Counted from the stretch's first letter, positions 10,501 to 18,379 are shown. The stretch is DNA of 36,618 bases from Bacillota bacterium (GCA_030527285.1 JAUNBC010000017.1:1-36618), one strand, 5' to 3'. Numbers and translations: made by a program. Notes: generated by a model not told the origin, from the letters alone.

Positions 10501-10867
10501 CCCCCTTGGTCTGGCTCCAGATCCGGTATCGACATTCAAAGTTGCCGCCGGGCTGCTCGAGACATTTTTTGAAATATTCCCGCATGGCGGAACGGTCGTC
10601 CGGGTGGATGAACTCGTGCAGGACGGCTTCGGGGTCGAATTCGTCCGCAAGACCGTCGCAGCCCAGCACGTTCGCCAGCGCGTCGTTGAACATCAGGAGC
10701 TTGAATATGCCGTCTCTGACGCGGTACAGGATCACGCCGCCGGGAATGTTTTTCAGCAGCTTCTCGCGCAGGCTGTCCAGGGCATGCTGCTCCGTTATAT
10801 CCTTTGAGTTAAGCTTTTCGTATCGGTCACAGTTATCCCGCGTATTGGAGTTACCGAATCCCCTCAT
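7595..10867 (-). CDS. PAS-rich hybrid sensor histidine kinase
   Basis: The 1,090-residue product has no evident signal peptide or membrane segment, suggesting a cytoplasmic sensor. About five PAS-like segments fill residues 28-690, several ending in DITDANR- or DYTEIVREEE-type junctions. A short coiled coil leads into the dimerisation domain, where H712 in SHDMRTPMNA is the expected autophosphorylation site. The ATPase domain shows the N box (NNACKFTPEGG), G1 (EDTGCGMS) and G2 (GTGLGLSIARS). A C-terminal receiver has phospho-acceptor D1013 (LMDIRMP) and the conserved lysine in LSKPVEP. ATG 10867 is supported by AGGGGAG five bases upstream. It is first in a probable two-gene operon with the giant EAL regulator, whose receiver is a plausible second phospho-target. 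Kinase identity is secure; the signal is not readable from sequence. Confidence 0.93.
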   Translation of the reverse strand: MRGFGNSNTRDNCDRYEKLNSKDITEQHALDSLREKLLKNIPGGVILYRVRDGIFKLLMFNDALANVLGCDGLADEFDPEAVLHEFIHPDDRSAMREYFKKCLEQPGGNFECRYRIWSQTKGAYIWIETRSNVVRGEDELLVYATFSDITDANRAQDELRNSRHALNAITKYGNLGVWSYDLDARQIRQEYSDHEAYGYVSAAENIPDSYIEQGVIHPEDAEAYRACYQRILDGDGISDCTVRVYDRNLEKYLWMHISLVRQDDIPGGRRIAVGFSVVVDQEIRSIRQLEQTQERLKQSQKTLEAACAFAGMWVFTVDVETRTVYTNEKLQREFGFLAEAEDFPECAIARRLILPEYEDLYREAFQKLYSGANEVVVDVQARLPDGEVHWVRFKAQRLDPELAGGKIMAVSAQVIDTEKVMQARLRLERQKQQHSDTNLLFYFVANISQNVIVEHRESAGAETVEPDSLVMDEFIKEGYSRLTYEADRKRAAEIYERRRLLSNYKEGILQEEYIAYMQLKDGIVCRSRHLMQLLKDPVTNDILLYEYVYDISGEQIMDVLMKLELYNEYAAFGLLIVAVDQFTVWSFDERRDKPIIVVLPFSEYMRDYVESFVHPDDRERFLAHYLRPDYSSVPCGNSEIVYRAVINGTIRYCKGTLYIYEEDGKRFCLLTRRDYTEIVREEEQERQRLAEALEQAEKADKAKSEFLSRMSHDMRTPMNAILGMTRLAADEVGDRPTAARYIDQINQSSQYLLGIINDILDMSRIDSGKSFLNPAWHTPAEITLPVIYMIAPAMETKGIRFVYDRTAFERINLEFYVDMQKTQQLLVNLLNNACKFTPEGGTVTLRFRNVSLDRDACLCTDEIIIEDTGCGMSEEFLGRVFIPFEQERLPGTDSIPGTGLGLSIARSIARQMGGDITVQSKLGKGSAFTVTYPYRYRIPESAAKPPEDSSAYDPELLRGKHVLLAEDNSINAEIAAILLKKAGMSVELARNGSQAVELFSAAAEGTYDLILMDIRMPVLDGLEASRRIRDMDRRDAKTVPIVAMSANAYEEDRQMSLAAGMNDHLSKPVEPGLLYHTIQNHIAAASRRSE

Positions 10868-11162
10868 AAGATCTCCCCTGCTGCGTTCTGCGAAAATCTG
10901 CTTGGCGCTTCATACCAGTTTTAGCGCCGGTTTTTTTATAACGATATCGACAATATATCTGAACAATTATAACACCTTTTCTTCCATTTTTCAACAAACT
11001 ATCGCAAAATACTATCAATTAAAACTGTTAATGACACATCTTGCCCCTTCAGGCCTGCCTTAGTTAATTCAACTATAAACGAAGAACAGATTTTCGCTCA
11101 AGCTGTGACCGCCGGCGCTGTCTTTGAAAAATGGCGGGCGCGGCATGATGAAGGGGATTTGT
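10868..11162. other. Intergenic region with kinase 5' UTR and promoter
   Basis: This stretch lies between the kinase start and the tatD-side terminator and holds no convincing gene on either strand. It contains the kinase promoter (annotated separately) and a roughly 90-nt leader. The leader includes a small hairpin with arms GGCGCT (10904-10909) and AGCGCC (10923-10928). On the plus strand this hairpin is followed by a T run, but no plus-strand gene precedes it. Nothing recognisable was seen at 11000-11160. Confidence 0.6.
10966..10994 (-). promoter_or_regulatory. SigA-type promoter of the kinase/EAL regulator operon
   Basis: On the minus strand a -35 box TTGAAA (10994-10989) is followed by a 17-bp spacer and a perfect -10 box TATAAT (10971-10966). 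Transcription would start near 10959, leaving a leader of about 90 nt before the kinase ATG. Confidence 0.72.
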
Positions 11163-11199
11163 AAAAAAAACGGGCAGAGCGCCTGTGAACGCCCTGCCC
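11163..11199 (-). terminator. Rho-independent terminator after tatD
   Basis: On the minus strand, GGGCAGGGCG pairs with CGCTCTGCCC around a short loop and is followed directly by G and eight T residues. It sits about 70 bp beyond the tatD stop and closes the tmk-to-tatD gene run. Confidence 0.88.
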
Positions 11200-11266
11200 A
11201 TTATCTATTATCGTACCGGTATCGTACCGGCGATATTAACCGTTGTTTGTTGTTGCCGCCAGATGC

Positions 11267-12055
11267 TCAGTCATTGATGCCGAATAAGCGCCGGGCGTTG
11301 GCGGTGGTGATTTCCGCCATTTTCTCATAGCTGACGCCGCGTATTTCCGCTAATTTGGCCAGCGTATGCACGACGCGCGCCGGCTCGTTGGTATGCCCGC
11401 GATGCGGCTCCGGCGACAGATACGGGCAATCGGTCTCCACCAGCAGCATATCGTCCGGCGTCTGCGCCGCTACCTTTTTCGGCTGCACGGCGTTCGCAAA
11501 GGTCAGCGGGCCGGCGAAGGAGATCATAAAGCCCAGATTCAGGCAATCACGAGCCATTTCCCAGCTGCCGGAAAAACAATGCAGTATGCCGCCATTCATA
11601 CCGCCCCGCTCGCGGCGCAGTATCTCTACGGTCGGTTGATGCGCGTCGCGGTCATGGATGATCAGCGGCAGATGCAGCTGCTTTGCCGCGTCTATCTGCG
11701 CGATGAAGGCGCGCTGCTGCTGCTCGCGCGGCGACAGGTCGCGGTAATAGTCGAGGCCGACCTCGCCCCAGGCCACCACCTGCGGCGCGGCGGCTAATTC
11801 GCATAGCCGCTCTAACAGCGTTTGATCGAGCGTATGAGCATCATGCGGATGCACGCCCACCGCCGCATAGACGCGCCCGCTATTTCGTTCGGCGATATGC
11901 ACGGCCAGCAGCGAGGAACGCCAATCGCAGCCGATAGTGACGATGCGGCTCACTCCGGCCTGCTCCGCGCGCTGCAAAACGGCGGGCAGCTCGTCATAAA
12001 GCTCCTTTGCGTCTAAATGGGCATGAGTATCTATTACCTGCGGTAAGCCGCTCAC
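11267..12055 (-). CDS. tatD: TatD family metal-dependent DNase
   Basis: This is a TatD/YabD-type TIM-barrel metallohydrolase, a family with 3'-5' DNase activity. Near the start is VIDTHAHLD, giving the HxH metal pair; further on are GVHPHDAH, WGEVGLDYYRD, LIIHDRDA, HCFSGS and VETDCPYLSPEPHRG, which carry the remaining metal and catalytic residues. The start is uncertain. GTG 12055, touching the metG stop, gives 262 residues, a normal family length; TTG 12076 would add seven residues, and neither has a strong ribosome site. Lying directly after metG, it keeps the metS-yabD order of Bacillus subtilis. It is the last gene of the run, ahead of a strong terminator. Confidence 0.93.
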   Translation of the reverse strand: MSGLPQVIDTHAHLDAKELYDELPAVLQRAEQAGVSRIVTIGCDWRSSLLAVHIAERNSGRVYAAVGVHPHDAHTLDQTLLERLCELAAAPQVVAWGEVGLDYYRDLSPREQQQRAFIAQIDAAKQLHLPLIIHDRDAHQPTVEILRRERGGMNGGILHCFSGSWEMARDCLNLGFMISFAGPLTFANAVQPKKVAAQTPDDMLLVETDCPYLSPEPHRGHTNEPARVVHTLAKLAEIRGVSYEKMAEITTANARRLFGIND

Positions 12056-14007
12056 TATAATATTCTCGACCCGCAAGGCACGTCGGGCGCCGGCATCACG
12101 GTAAAGCCCCGCTGCTCATTACCGGCGGACAGCAGCATACCGTGCGATTCCACGCCGCGCAGCTTGATCGGCTTGAGATTGGCGATCAGCACTAACTTTT
12201 TGCCGAGCAGCTGTTCCGGCTGATAATACTTGGCGATGCCCGACACGACCACACGCCGCTCGACGCCGAGATCAACGACGAATTTCAGCAGCTTATCGGA
12301 TTTTTCGATCTTCTCGCATTCCAGCACCTGCACCACGCGCAGATCCAGTTTCTCGAAATCCTCGATGCCGCATTCCGCGGCTATCGGCTCTATTACTGCC
12401 ATCGCTGCGGCGGCAGCCTCCGCTTCGGCGGCGGCGGCAGCGGCGTCCTCATGCGCGGCGGCCTGTATGGCCTCCATGTCGATGCGCGGGAACAACGGCT
12501 CGCCGCGGTCGATCTTGGTGCCGGCAGGATACAAGCCCCAGCTGAGGCTATCCCAGCTATGCAGTTCGGCGCGCTCGCTGATATTCAGCTGCTTCCAGAC
12601 GCGCGGCGCGAGCGACGGCATCACCGGCGACGCCATCACCGTCACCAAACGCAGCACCTCGACGATATTGTACAACACCGCCGCCAATTTCCCGCTCTCG
12701 CCATTCTTATTCAGCGCCCATGGCGCGGTATCGTCGATATACTTATTGGCTTTGCCTACCAGCTTCCACAGCTCGATCAGGGCGTTCGACCATTCCATTA
12801 TATCCATCAGCTCGGCGAAACGCTGCGGCGTGGCCTGCGCCAGCTCGATCAGCTCGTCGTCGAATTCGGTCTTATCGCTGGGGGCGATCACTACGCCGCC
12901 CTGAAACTTGTCGATCATGCCGGTGATACGCGACAGCAGATTGCCGTAATCATTGGCCAGGTCGGTATTGATACGCAGCGCCATCAGCTCCTCGGTAAAA
13001 TTGCAGTCAAGGCCGTAGGGCATTTCGCGCATCAGGAAATAACGCACCGCGTCCACGCCGTAGCGGTCGCAGAGCAGCAGCGGATCGACGACATTGCCGC
13101 GCGATTTGCTCATTTTGGCGTCGCCGGTCAGCACCCAGCCATGACCGAGCACGCATTGAGGCAACGGCAGACCGGCGGCCATCAGCATGATCGGCCAGAT
13201 GATGGTATGAAAGCGGATGATGTCTTTGCCCACCAAATGCACGTCAGCCGGCCAGTATTTATCGGCCAAGCTGCCGTCGCCGGTGCCTTTGAGCGCCGAA
13301 TAGTAGTTGATCAGCGCGTCGAACCATACGTATATCACATGCTTTTGGTCAAAGGGCACGGGTATGCCCCAGTCAAAGGTGGTACGCGATACGCATAGAT
13401 CGTCCAAGCCCTGCTTGACGAAATTGACCATCTCATTGCGGCGGCTTTCGGGACGGATGAAATCAGGGTTGTCCTCGATGAATTTGAGCCAGCGGTCGGC
13501 GTATTTGCCCATCTTGAAGAAGTAGCTCTCTTCCTTGGCTTTTTCCACCGACTTGCCGCAATCGGGACAGGTATGCCCCTCCGCTAATTGCAGCTCGGTG
13601 AAGAAGGTCTCGCAGGAAGTGCAGTACCAGCCCTCGTACTCTGATTTATAGATATCGCCCTGATCGTAGATCTTCTGGAAAAGCTCCTGACAGACCTGCT
13701 GATGACGCGGCTCGGTGGTGCGGATGAAGTCGTCGTTTTCGATCAGCAGCACCTTCCACAGCTGCTTGAAATTGGCGATGATCTCATCGACAAATTCGAT
13801 CTCGCTCTTACCGGCGGCGGCGGCGCGGCGCTGTATCTTTTGCCCATGCTCATCGGAGCCGGTGAGAAAGTAGGCGTCGAATCCGCGCATCTTCTTATAC
13901 CGCGTCATCGTATCAGCGGCTACCGTGGTATAGGCATGGCCGATATGCAGATTGTCGCTGGGATAATAGATGGGCGTGGTGATATAAAACGTTTTCTTAT
14001 CACTCAT
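12055..14007 (-). CDS. metG: Methionyl-tRNA synthetase with C-terminal tRNA-binding domain
   Basis: This cytoplasmic class I synthetase charges tRNA-Met with methionine. The 650-residue product carries the HIGH motif at 21-24 and KMSKS at 298-302. A zinc knuckle is formed by C129, C132, C147 and C150. The anticodon-binding helical domain follows, then a C-terminal EMAP/Trbp111-like tRNA-binding domain (about 548-650, LDLRVVQVLECEKI onward) that usually mediates dimerisation. An odd feature is the alanine-rich linker at about 516-536, between the catalytic body and the tRNA-binding domain. ATG 14007 has a GGAGG ribosome site about nine bases upstream. It has its own promoter between itself and rsmI, so it can be expressed independently of the upstream operon. 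Confidence 0.97.
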   Translation of the reverse strand: MSDKKTFYITTPIYYPSDNLHIGHAYTTVAADTMTRYKKMRGFDAYFLTGSDEHGQKIQRRAAAAGKSEIEFVDEIIANFKQLWKVLLIENDDFIRTTEPRHQQVCQELFQKIYDQGDIYKSEYEGWYCTSCETFFTELQLAEGHTCPDCGKSVEKAKEESYFFKMGKYADRWLKFIEDNPDFIRPESRRNEMVNFVKQGLDDLCVSRTTFDWGIPVPFDQKHVIYVWFDALINYYSALKGTGDGSLADKYWPADVHLVGKDIIRFHTIIWPIMLMAAGLPLPQCVLGHGWVLTGDAKMSKSRGNVVDPLLLCDRYGVDAVRYFLMREMPYGLDCNFTEELMALRINTDLANDYGNLLSRITGMIDKFQGGVVIAPSDKTEFDDELIELAQATPQRFAELMDIMEWSNALIELWKLVGKANKYIDDTAPWALNKNGESGKLAAVLYNIVEVLRLVTVMASPVMPSLAPRVWKQLNISERAELHSWDSLSWGLYPAGTKIDRGEPLFPRIDMEAIQAAAHEDAAAAAAEAEAAAAAMAVIEPIAAECGIEDFEKLDLRVVQVLECEKIEKSDKLLKFVVDLGVERRVVVSGIAKYYQPEQLLGKKLVLIANLKPIKLRGVESHGMLLSAGNEQRGFTVMPAPDVPCGSRIL

Positions 14008-14048
14008 GATTCGATACCTCCGATAATGTTGTTATACACTATTAAAAT

Positions 14049-14078
14049 ATATTACCAAAAGCGCAGGTATAATGTCAA
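14049..14078 (-). promoter_or_regulatory. SigA-type promoter of metG
   Basis: Minus-strand TTGACA (14078-14073) is separated by 18 bp from TAATAT (14054-14049). It lies in the 96-bp gap between rsmI and metG. No T-box leader fits, because the leader is only about 35 nt long. Confidence 0.75.
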
Positions 14079-14103
14079 GGGAAAAGCCCAAAACGATTAC
14101 TGA

Positions 14104-14931
14104 TCATTCTTTCAGCCCCAAGCCATATACCGATTTTATGCTGATACCATAGCGCTCGGCCAACAGCCGCGCCGCCTGCTTGCGCCCCATACCCTGTTCG
14201 ATCAGCCCGACCAATTCCCGCTCCAGCGCCCGCATATCCACGTCCGCCGCCGCCGGCTCCGCTCCGGCCAGCACCAGCACGAATTCGCCGCGCGGCTCGG
14301 TGGCGCTGAAATAGTCTATCGCCTCGCCCACGCTCAAACGCAGCACCTGCTCGTGCAGCTTGGTCAACTCACGGCATACGGCGATACGCCGCGCATGGCC
14401 GCAGGCAGCGGCGATATCGGCCAGGGTAGCGCGCAGTCGATGCGGCGCTTCATAAAAGATCAGCGTGCGCTGCTCGGAGCATAAAGCGGCCAGCTTGGCG
14501 CGACGCGCGGCTTTGGCTCGCGGCAAAAAGCCCTCAAAGACGAAGGCGCTGCTATCAAGGCCGGAAATGCTCAGCGCGGTCAGCAAGGCGCTGGCTCCCG
14601 GTATGGCGATCACCTCGATACCGGCGGCGATGGCGGCGGCGGCGATATCCGCGCCGGGGTCGCTGATACAGGGCGTGCCGGCGTCGGAGATCAGCGCGAT
14701 ATTCAGCCCCTCGCGCAGCTTGTCCAGCAGCTCCTCGCGCCGCGACAGCGCATTATGCTGATAATAGCTGAGCAGCGGCTTCTTGACGCCGAAATGCGCC
14801 AGCAGACGGCCGCTGACGCGCGTATCCTCGGCGGCGATGATATCCGCCTCGGCTAAAACACGCAGCGCGCGGCTGCTGATATCCTCCAAATTGCCGATCG
14901 GCGTAGCGACCAGATACAGTTTACCGTTCAT
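14104..14931 (-). CDS. rsmI: 16S rRNA (cytidine1402-2'-O)-methyltransferase RsmI
   Basis: This is an SAM-dependent tetrapyrrole-methylase-fold enzyme that 2'-O-methylates C1402 of 16S rRNA in the decoding centre. From ATG 14931 it has 275 residues and begins [19 protein letters not shown], the family hallmark. AAEDTRVSGRLL, ALISDAGTPCISDPG, the PGASALLTAL loop and FEGFLPR, all characteristic of YabC/RsmI, follow. ATG 14931 is preferred over an upstream TTG/ATG-type extension because GGAGCAGAGG lies just before it and homologues start with this motif. The start overlaps the end of the upstream trmN6-like gene by 11 bp, indicating translational coupling. Confidence 0.95.
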   Translation of the reverse strand: MNGKLYLVATPIGNLEDISSRALRVLAEADIIAAEDTRVSGRLLAHFGVKKPLLSYYQHNALSRREELLDKLREGLNIALISDAGTPCISDPGADIAAAAIAAGIEVIAIPGASALLTALSISGLDSSAFVFEGFLPRAKAARRAKLAALCSEQRTLIFYEAPHRLRATLADIAAACGHARRIAVCRELTKLHEQVLRLSVGEAIDYFSATEPRGEFVLVLAGAEPAAADVDMRALERELVGLIEQGMGRKQAARLLAERYGISIKSVYGLGLKE

Positions 14932-15694
14932 CCTCTGCTCCGTCCATATGCGCAAAAGCGGCGTAAACAGCGCGCATCTGCTTGCTGTATACGTTCGGCG
15001 CGTCGTACATGATCAGCGGCGGCAGTATGCTCAATTGCCGGCGGCCGCCCTTGAACGCCTCTATCAGCAGCAGCTTGGCGGCTTTATCCGCATAGGGGTG
15101 CAGCAATTGCAGGCGGCTCGGTTTGAAGCCGTATTGCGGCAGCAAGGCCAGCAGCTCGCCCAGCCGCTCGCTGCGATGCACCAGGTACAAACGCCCCAGC
15201 GGACGGCATAGCCGCTGCGCCGCCGTCAGTAATTGCGGCAGGCTGCAATATAGCTCGCTGCGCGCGGCAGCGAACAGCGCATCCTCGCTGACGCGCCCCG
15301 CGCCGGCGCGATAATAGGGCGGATTGGATATCACCACGTCATAGGCGGCCTTAGCGCCCAGCGTTTGCGGCTGGCGTATATCGCCGTCGATGATCTCGAT
15401 GCGCCGCTCTAAGCCGTTCAACACCACGCTGCGCCGCGCCAGCGCCGCCATGCGCGGAATCAGCTCCACGCCGCGGATATGGCAATCGGGCTGCCTATAG
15501 GCGAGCAATAACGCGATCACGCCGCTGCCGCTGCCCAATTCGATCACCCGCTCCCCGGGCAGCGCCGCGGCAAAATGCGCCAGCAATACCGCGTCAACAG
15601 CAAAACAGGGGGCTGAAGCATCCTGAATGATCTTCATTCCCCCGCAGCCAAGCTCATCTATGCGCTCATCGCAAGGCAGGCCTTGCTCATTCAT
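14921..15694 (-). CDS. tRNA1(Val) (adenine37-N6)-methyltransferase-like protein (YabB/TrmN6)
   Basis: This is a class I SAM-dependent methyltransferase of the YabB/TrmN6 family, which N6-methylates A37 of tRNA-Val in Escherichia coli. From ATG 15694 it has 257 residues. SAM motif I is [14 protein letters not shown] (about 50-63), and the N6-adenine motif NPPY is at 124-127 (VVISNPPYY). The start with [11 protein letters not shown] and a KIIQ segment is typical of Firmicutes YabB. Translation from 15748 would run through the coding end of yabA, so ATG 15694, 8 bp inside the yabA end and with AAGGG upstream, is preferred. The GIY-YIG gene yazA that follows yabB in Bacillus is absent. Family is secure; the tRNA substrate is by analogy. 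Confidence 0.88.
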   Translation of the reverse strand: MNEQGLPCDERIDELGCGGMKIIQDASAPCFAVDAVLLAHFAAALPGERVIELGSGSGVIALLLAYRQPDCHIRGVELIPRMAALARRSVVLNGLERRIEIIDGDIRQPQTLGAKAAYDVVISNPPYYRAGAGRVSEDALFAAARSELYCSLPQLLTAAQRLCRPLGRLYLVHRSERLGELLALLPQYGFKPSRLQLLHPYADKAAKLLLIEAFKGGRRQLSILPPLIMYDAPNVYSKQMRAVYAAFAHMDGAEDER

Positions 15695-15968
15695 CTTTCT
15701 TACCCTTATGCAGCAGGAAATTGAGGCAGAACAGACAGTCGTCCTCACGCTGGCGGCCGAAATTGCTCGGGCAGATATGGAAGCCCTCGTTATACAGCTG
15801 CGTCAGCGCGTCGAAGCCGCCGCTCGAATATTCGTTGCGGGCGACGCGCTCCTGCAATATCAAATTACGCTGCTCGGCGTCGGCGATGCGCCGCCCCAGC
15901 GTTTCCGCCTCCTCGATCAGCTGATTGAGCTTCTCCTGCCAATCGAGGAATTCCTGATACAGGCTCAT
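15687..15968 (-). CDS. yabA: Replication initiation control protein YabA
   Basis: YabA binds DnaA and the DnaN clamp and restrains re-initiation of chromosome replication in Bacillus. The 93-residue product has a heptad-rich N-terminal helix (residues 1-45, tetramerisation coiled coil) and a C-terminal zinc-binding module. The likely ligands are H64, C66, C78 and C81, within [10 protein letters not shown] and DCLFCLNFL. It is shorter than the 119-residue Bacillus protein, mainly in the linker. It lies 3 bp downstream of ricT and overlaps the methyltransferase gene by 8 bp, the usual Firmicutes order. Confidence 0.9.
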   Translation of the reverse strand: MSLYQEFLDWQEKLNQLIEEAETLGRRIADAEQRNLILQERVARNEYSSGGFDALTQLYNEGFHICPSNFGRQREDDCLFCLNFLLHKGKKDE

Positions 15969-15971
15969 GCT

Positions 15972-16682
15972 CTATTCCTCGTCCTCGATCAAACTTTCGC
16001 CGTCCTCCGGCGGTATCACGTATACCTTCTTGGGGCTGGGGCGTTCGTCGTCATAATTCTCGAATTTCAGACAGCACATCAAACGGCCGCATACGCCGGA
16101 GATCTTGGCCGGGTTGAGCGATAGATTCTGCTTTTTCGCCATTTTGATCGACACCGGCTGAAAATCACCGAGTACGCTGTGGCAGCACAGCACGCGCCCG
16201 CAGGAGCCTAACCCGCCGATAGCCTTGGCCTCGTCGCGCACGCCGATCTGCCGCAGCTCGATGCGCGTGCGAAATACCGCGGCCAAGTCCTTGACCAGCT
16301 CGCGGAAATCGACGCGCCCGTCGGCGATGAAGTAGAAGATGATCTTGCTGACGTCAAAGGTAAACGACACCTCGATCAGCTTTATCGGCAGGTTATGCTG
16401 CGCGATCTTTTTGACGCAGATATCAAAGGCTTCCTTCTCGCCGCGCCGGTTTTCTTCCTGCTTGGCCAAGTCCTGCTCGGTGGCTTTGCGCAGCACTTCT
16501 TTGAGCGGCTGCGTCAGCTCCTTGTCCTCGACCTCCTTGGGACCGAGCACCACCTCGCCGAACTCCACGCCGTGCGCTGTCTCCACGATCACGTTATCAT
16601 GCGGCTTGAGCTCGATGTTATTGGGAGCGAAATAATATATTTTACCGTTTTTCTTAAAGCGAACACCGACTATGGTCGTCAT
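15972..16682 (-). CDS. ricT: PSP1-domain regulatory protein RicT (YaaT)
   Basis: RicT is part of the RicA-RicF-RicT complex, which carries Fe-S clusters and affects RNase Y-dependent processing, sporulation and competence in Bacillus. The 236-residue product opens with VGVRFKKNGKIYYF and has the PSP1 core. It carries the diagnostic cysteines C161, C166, C167 (CGRVLCC) and C198, C203, C204 (CGRLMCC). The acidic tail ends in EDGESLIEDEE. ATG 16682 has GGAGG just upstream. It sits between holB and yabA as in Bacillus. Neither ricA nor ricF is in this window. Confidence 0.95.
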   Translation of the reverse strand: MTTIVGVRFKKNGKIYYFAPNNIELKPHDNVIVETAHGVEFGEVVLGPKEVEDKELTQPLKEVLRKATEQDLAKQEENRRGEKEAFDICVKKIAQHNLPIKLIEVSFTFDVSKIIFYFIADGRVDFRELVKDLAAVFRTRIELRQIGVRDEAKAIGGLGSCGRVLCCHSVLGDFQPVSIKMAKKQNLSLNPAKISGVCGRLMCCLKFENYDDERPSPKKVYVIPPEDGESLIEDEE

Positions 16683-16711
16683 TTATTCCTCCGTATTATG
16701 GCTTAAAATAT

Positions 16712-16740
16712 ATTGTATAACATTTTTGCGTTTATGGCAA
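16712..16740 (-). promoter_or_regulatory. Possible internal promoter before ricT
   Basis: Minus-strand TTGCCA (16740-16735), a 17-bp spacer and TACAAT (16717-16712) fall across the holB stop and the 49-bp gap before ricT. It would give an internal start within the tmk operon. Confidence 0.5.
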
Positions 16741-17562
16741 CTGGTGTCCGGCCGCCTGCCATAAGCGCGTATACGCAACGTCGGTCAGCAGCTTGAGATT
16801 GCTGCGCTCATTGAGCATGGTGATCGCGGTTTCCAGCGCCGCCGCGGCCTGCAGCAGCGGCTCGCCATCCAGGGGCAAGCTTTTTTCCCGCCGCGCCGCG
16901 CGATAGAGCAGCTCCTGCATCGCCAAAAAAACGCGGTACTGGCCGTCGCGATCCTTTTCCCGCTTACGCGCCAGCATCAACACCTGATACAAAGCCAATT
17001 GCGGCAGATCATTGAGAAAACGCTCCGCCTCCTCTAACTCGTCGGGCGAATATAAGCGGCTGCTTTTTTGCGCGCCGCCAAATCTAAACTGCTGGCAGCG
17101 CGAGCGCACCGTCGGCAGCAGCGCGTCCGGCTGCTCGCTAAGCAGGATGAACAGCGTATTATCCGCCGGCTCCTCCAAGGTCTTGAGCAGCGTATTGGCC
17201 GCCTCGACCGCCAACAGCTCGGCTTGCGGTATGATGAACAGCTTGTAGCGGCCCTCCATGGCGCTCAACTCGGCTCTGGTACAAATGCCGCGTATCGTCT
17301 CGATGCGGTGCACGAAATTCTGATTGCCGTTTTTATCGGTAGGCTCGATGACGCGGCAATCGCTGTATGAACCGGCGGCGATACTCTTGCAGGCATGGCA
17401 GCTGCGGCAGGGCGGCTGCGGATAATCAGCGCAGTTGAGCGTCGCCGTCAAGGCCAGCGCCTGCTCCATGGCCGCCTCGCCGCTGAATATATAGGCGTGC
17501 GAGAGGCTGCGCGCGGCGACCTGCGCCGCCAGCGCCGCGTCCAAATCGGCTATCCTTGTCAT
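16732..17562 (-). CDS. holB: DNA polymerase III delta' subunit
   Basis: Delta' is a non-hydrolysing subunit of the clamp loader that places the DnaN sliding clamp on DNA. The 276-residue product resembles the AAA+ clamp-loader fold: LSHAYIFSG at 20-28, a zinc module with C44, C52, C55 and C58, then ANTLLKTLEEPADNTLFILLSE and TVRSRCQQFRF, the sensor and SRC motifs. As usual for delta', the Walker A site is not conserved (GEAAMEQA). Its ATG overlaps the tmk stop by 4 bp (ATGA), so the two are translationally coupled. Confidence 0.94.
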   Translation of the reverse strand: MTRIADLDAALAAQVAARSLSHAYIFSGEAAMEQALALTATLNCADYPQPPCRSCHACKSIAAGSYSDCRVIEPTDKNGNQNFVHRIETIRGICTRAELSAMEGRYKLFIIPQAELLAVEAANTLLKTLEEPADNTLFILLSEQPDALLPTVRSRCQQFRFGGAQKSSRLYSPDELEEAERFLNDLPQLALYQVLMLARKREKDRDGQYRVFLAMQELLYRAARREKSLPLDGEPLLQAAAALETAITMLNERSNLKLLTDVAYTRLWQAAGHQLP

Positions 17563-18170
17563 AGCAGCTCCCGCACCTTATCCCATACCTGCTCCGCCAC
17601 CCGCTCCGGCGCAGCCGAAGCGTCGATCACGGCGATACGCGGGCATTGTCCGGCTAACGCCAGATAGCCCGCGCGCACTCGCGCGAAAAATTCAGCCTGC
17701 TCCTGCTCCATGCGGTCGGCTTTCGCACCGCGGCGTGCGGCGGCGATGGCGGGATCGACGTCCAAAAGCAGCGTCAGATCAGGCCGCAAGCCGCAGCCGG
17801 CAAAGTCGTTCAACCGCCGCAGGAAGTCTATATCCAGGCCGCGGCCATAGCCCTGATAGGCCAGCGTCGAGTCGATATAGCGGTCGCAGAGCACGATGCT
17901 TCCGGCCTCCAGCGCCGGCGTTATCACCTGCCGCACATGGCAGGCGCGGTCGGCGGCGAACAGCAGCGTTTCGGTGCGCTCATCGACGCTGTCGAAAGGC
18001 GAATCGAGTATCAGACGGCGAAAGCGCCGTCCCAGCTCGCTGCCGCCCGGCTCGCGGGTCAGCAGCGGTTCAAGGCCGCGCTCGCGCAAGGCGGCGGCGG
18101 TACGCTTGAGCATCAGCGATTTACCGCAGCCGTCTATGCCCTCAAATGTGATAAAAACGCCTTTGCCCAT
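17559..18170 (-). CDS. tmk: Thymidylate kinase
   Basis: It phosphorylates dTMP to dTDP in the cytoplasm. From ATG 18170 the product has 203 residues, the normal length. It has the P-loop GIDGCGKS at 11-18, TREPGGSELG, LLFAADRACHV, the DRYIDSTLAYQG motif and a lid segment RRGAKADRMEQE. A longer frame from 18353 would run through a terminator and add 61 unrelated residues; ATG 18170 with GGGAGAG upstream is clearly right. It heads the operon leading to holB and beyond. Confidence 0.96.
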   Translation of the reverse strand: MGKGVFITFEGIDGCGKSLMLKRTAAALRERGLEPLLTREPGGSELGRRFRRLILDSPFDSVDERTETLLFAADRACHVRQVITPALEAGSIVLCDRYIDSTLAYQGYGRGLDIDFLRRLNDFAGCGLRPDLTLLLDVDPAIAAARRGAKADRMEQEQAEFFARVRAGYLALAGQCPRIAVIDASAAPERVAEQVWDKVRELL

Positions 18171-18186
18171 TTGCTCTCCCGCTTGT

Positions 18187-18200
18187 ATATACCGGTATAT
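18187..18200. promoter_or_regulatory. 14-bp palindrome upstream of tmk
   Basis: ATATACCGGTATAT is a perfect 14-bp palindrome 17 bp before the tmk start, overlapping the leader just ahead of the ribosome site. It could be an operator. No confident -35/-10 pair was found around it, although TATAGA and TATAAG elements lie close by. Confidence 0.4.
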
Positions 18201-18253
18201 CAGTCTATACCTGTTATTTTCGCTAAAAGACGGCTTATACCTTTTGCGGACAT

Positions 18254-18323
18254 AAAAAACCCCTCCGGCGCGCCCATAAACTTTGCGATACTGCGTTTCA
18301 CCTGTTTTTGGGCGCGCTGAGGG
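18254..18323 (-). terminator. Terminator after the beta-propeller protein gene
   Basis: On the minus strand, CCCTCAGCGCGCCC pairs with GGGCGCGCCGGAGGG (one bulge or mismatch) across a loop of about 34 nt and is followed by a run of six T. It separates the secreted-protein genes from tmk. Confidence 0.75.
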
Positions 18324-18379
18324 ATCTATAGGTGTTTTTACGGCTTCGCGCACAAAAGCGGCGCGCAGAGGCGGTTGGC

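Noticed and set aside
10904..10937. Plus-strand terminator upstream of the kinase
   Set aside because: A short stem with a T run, but no plus-strand gene ends here; more likely part of the kinase leader.
14008..14048. T-box leader before metG
   Set aside because: The distance from promoter to start is only about 35 nt and no T-box sequence is present.
17559..18353. Longer tmk start at 18353
   Set aside because: It would read back through the terminator stem and add 61 residues unlike any thymidylate kinase; ATG 18170 has a good ribosome site.
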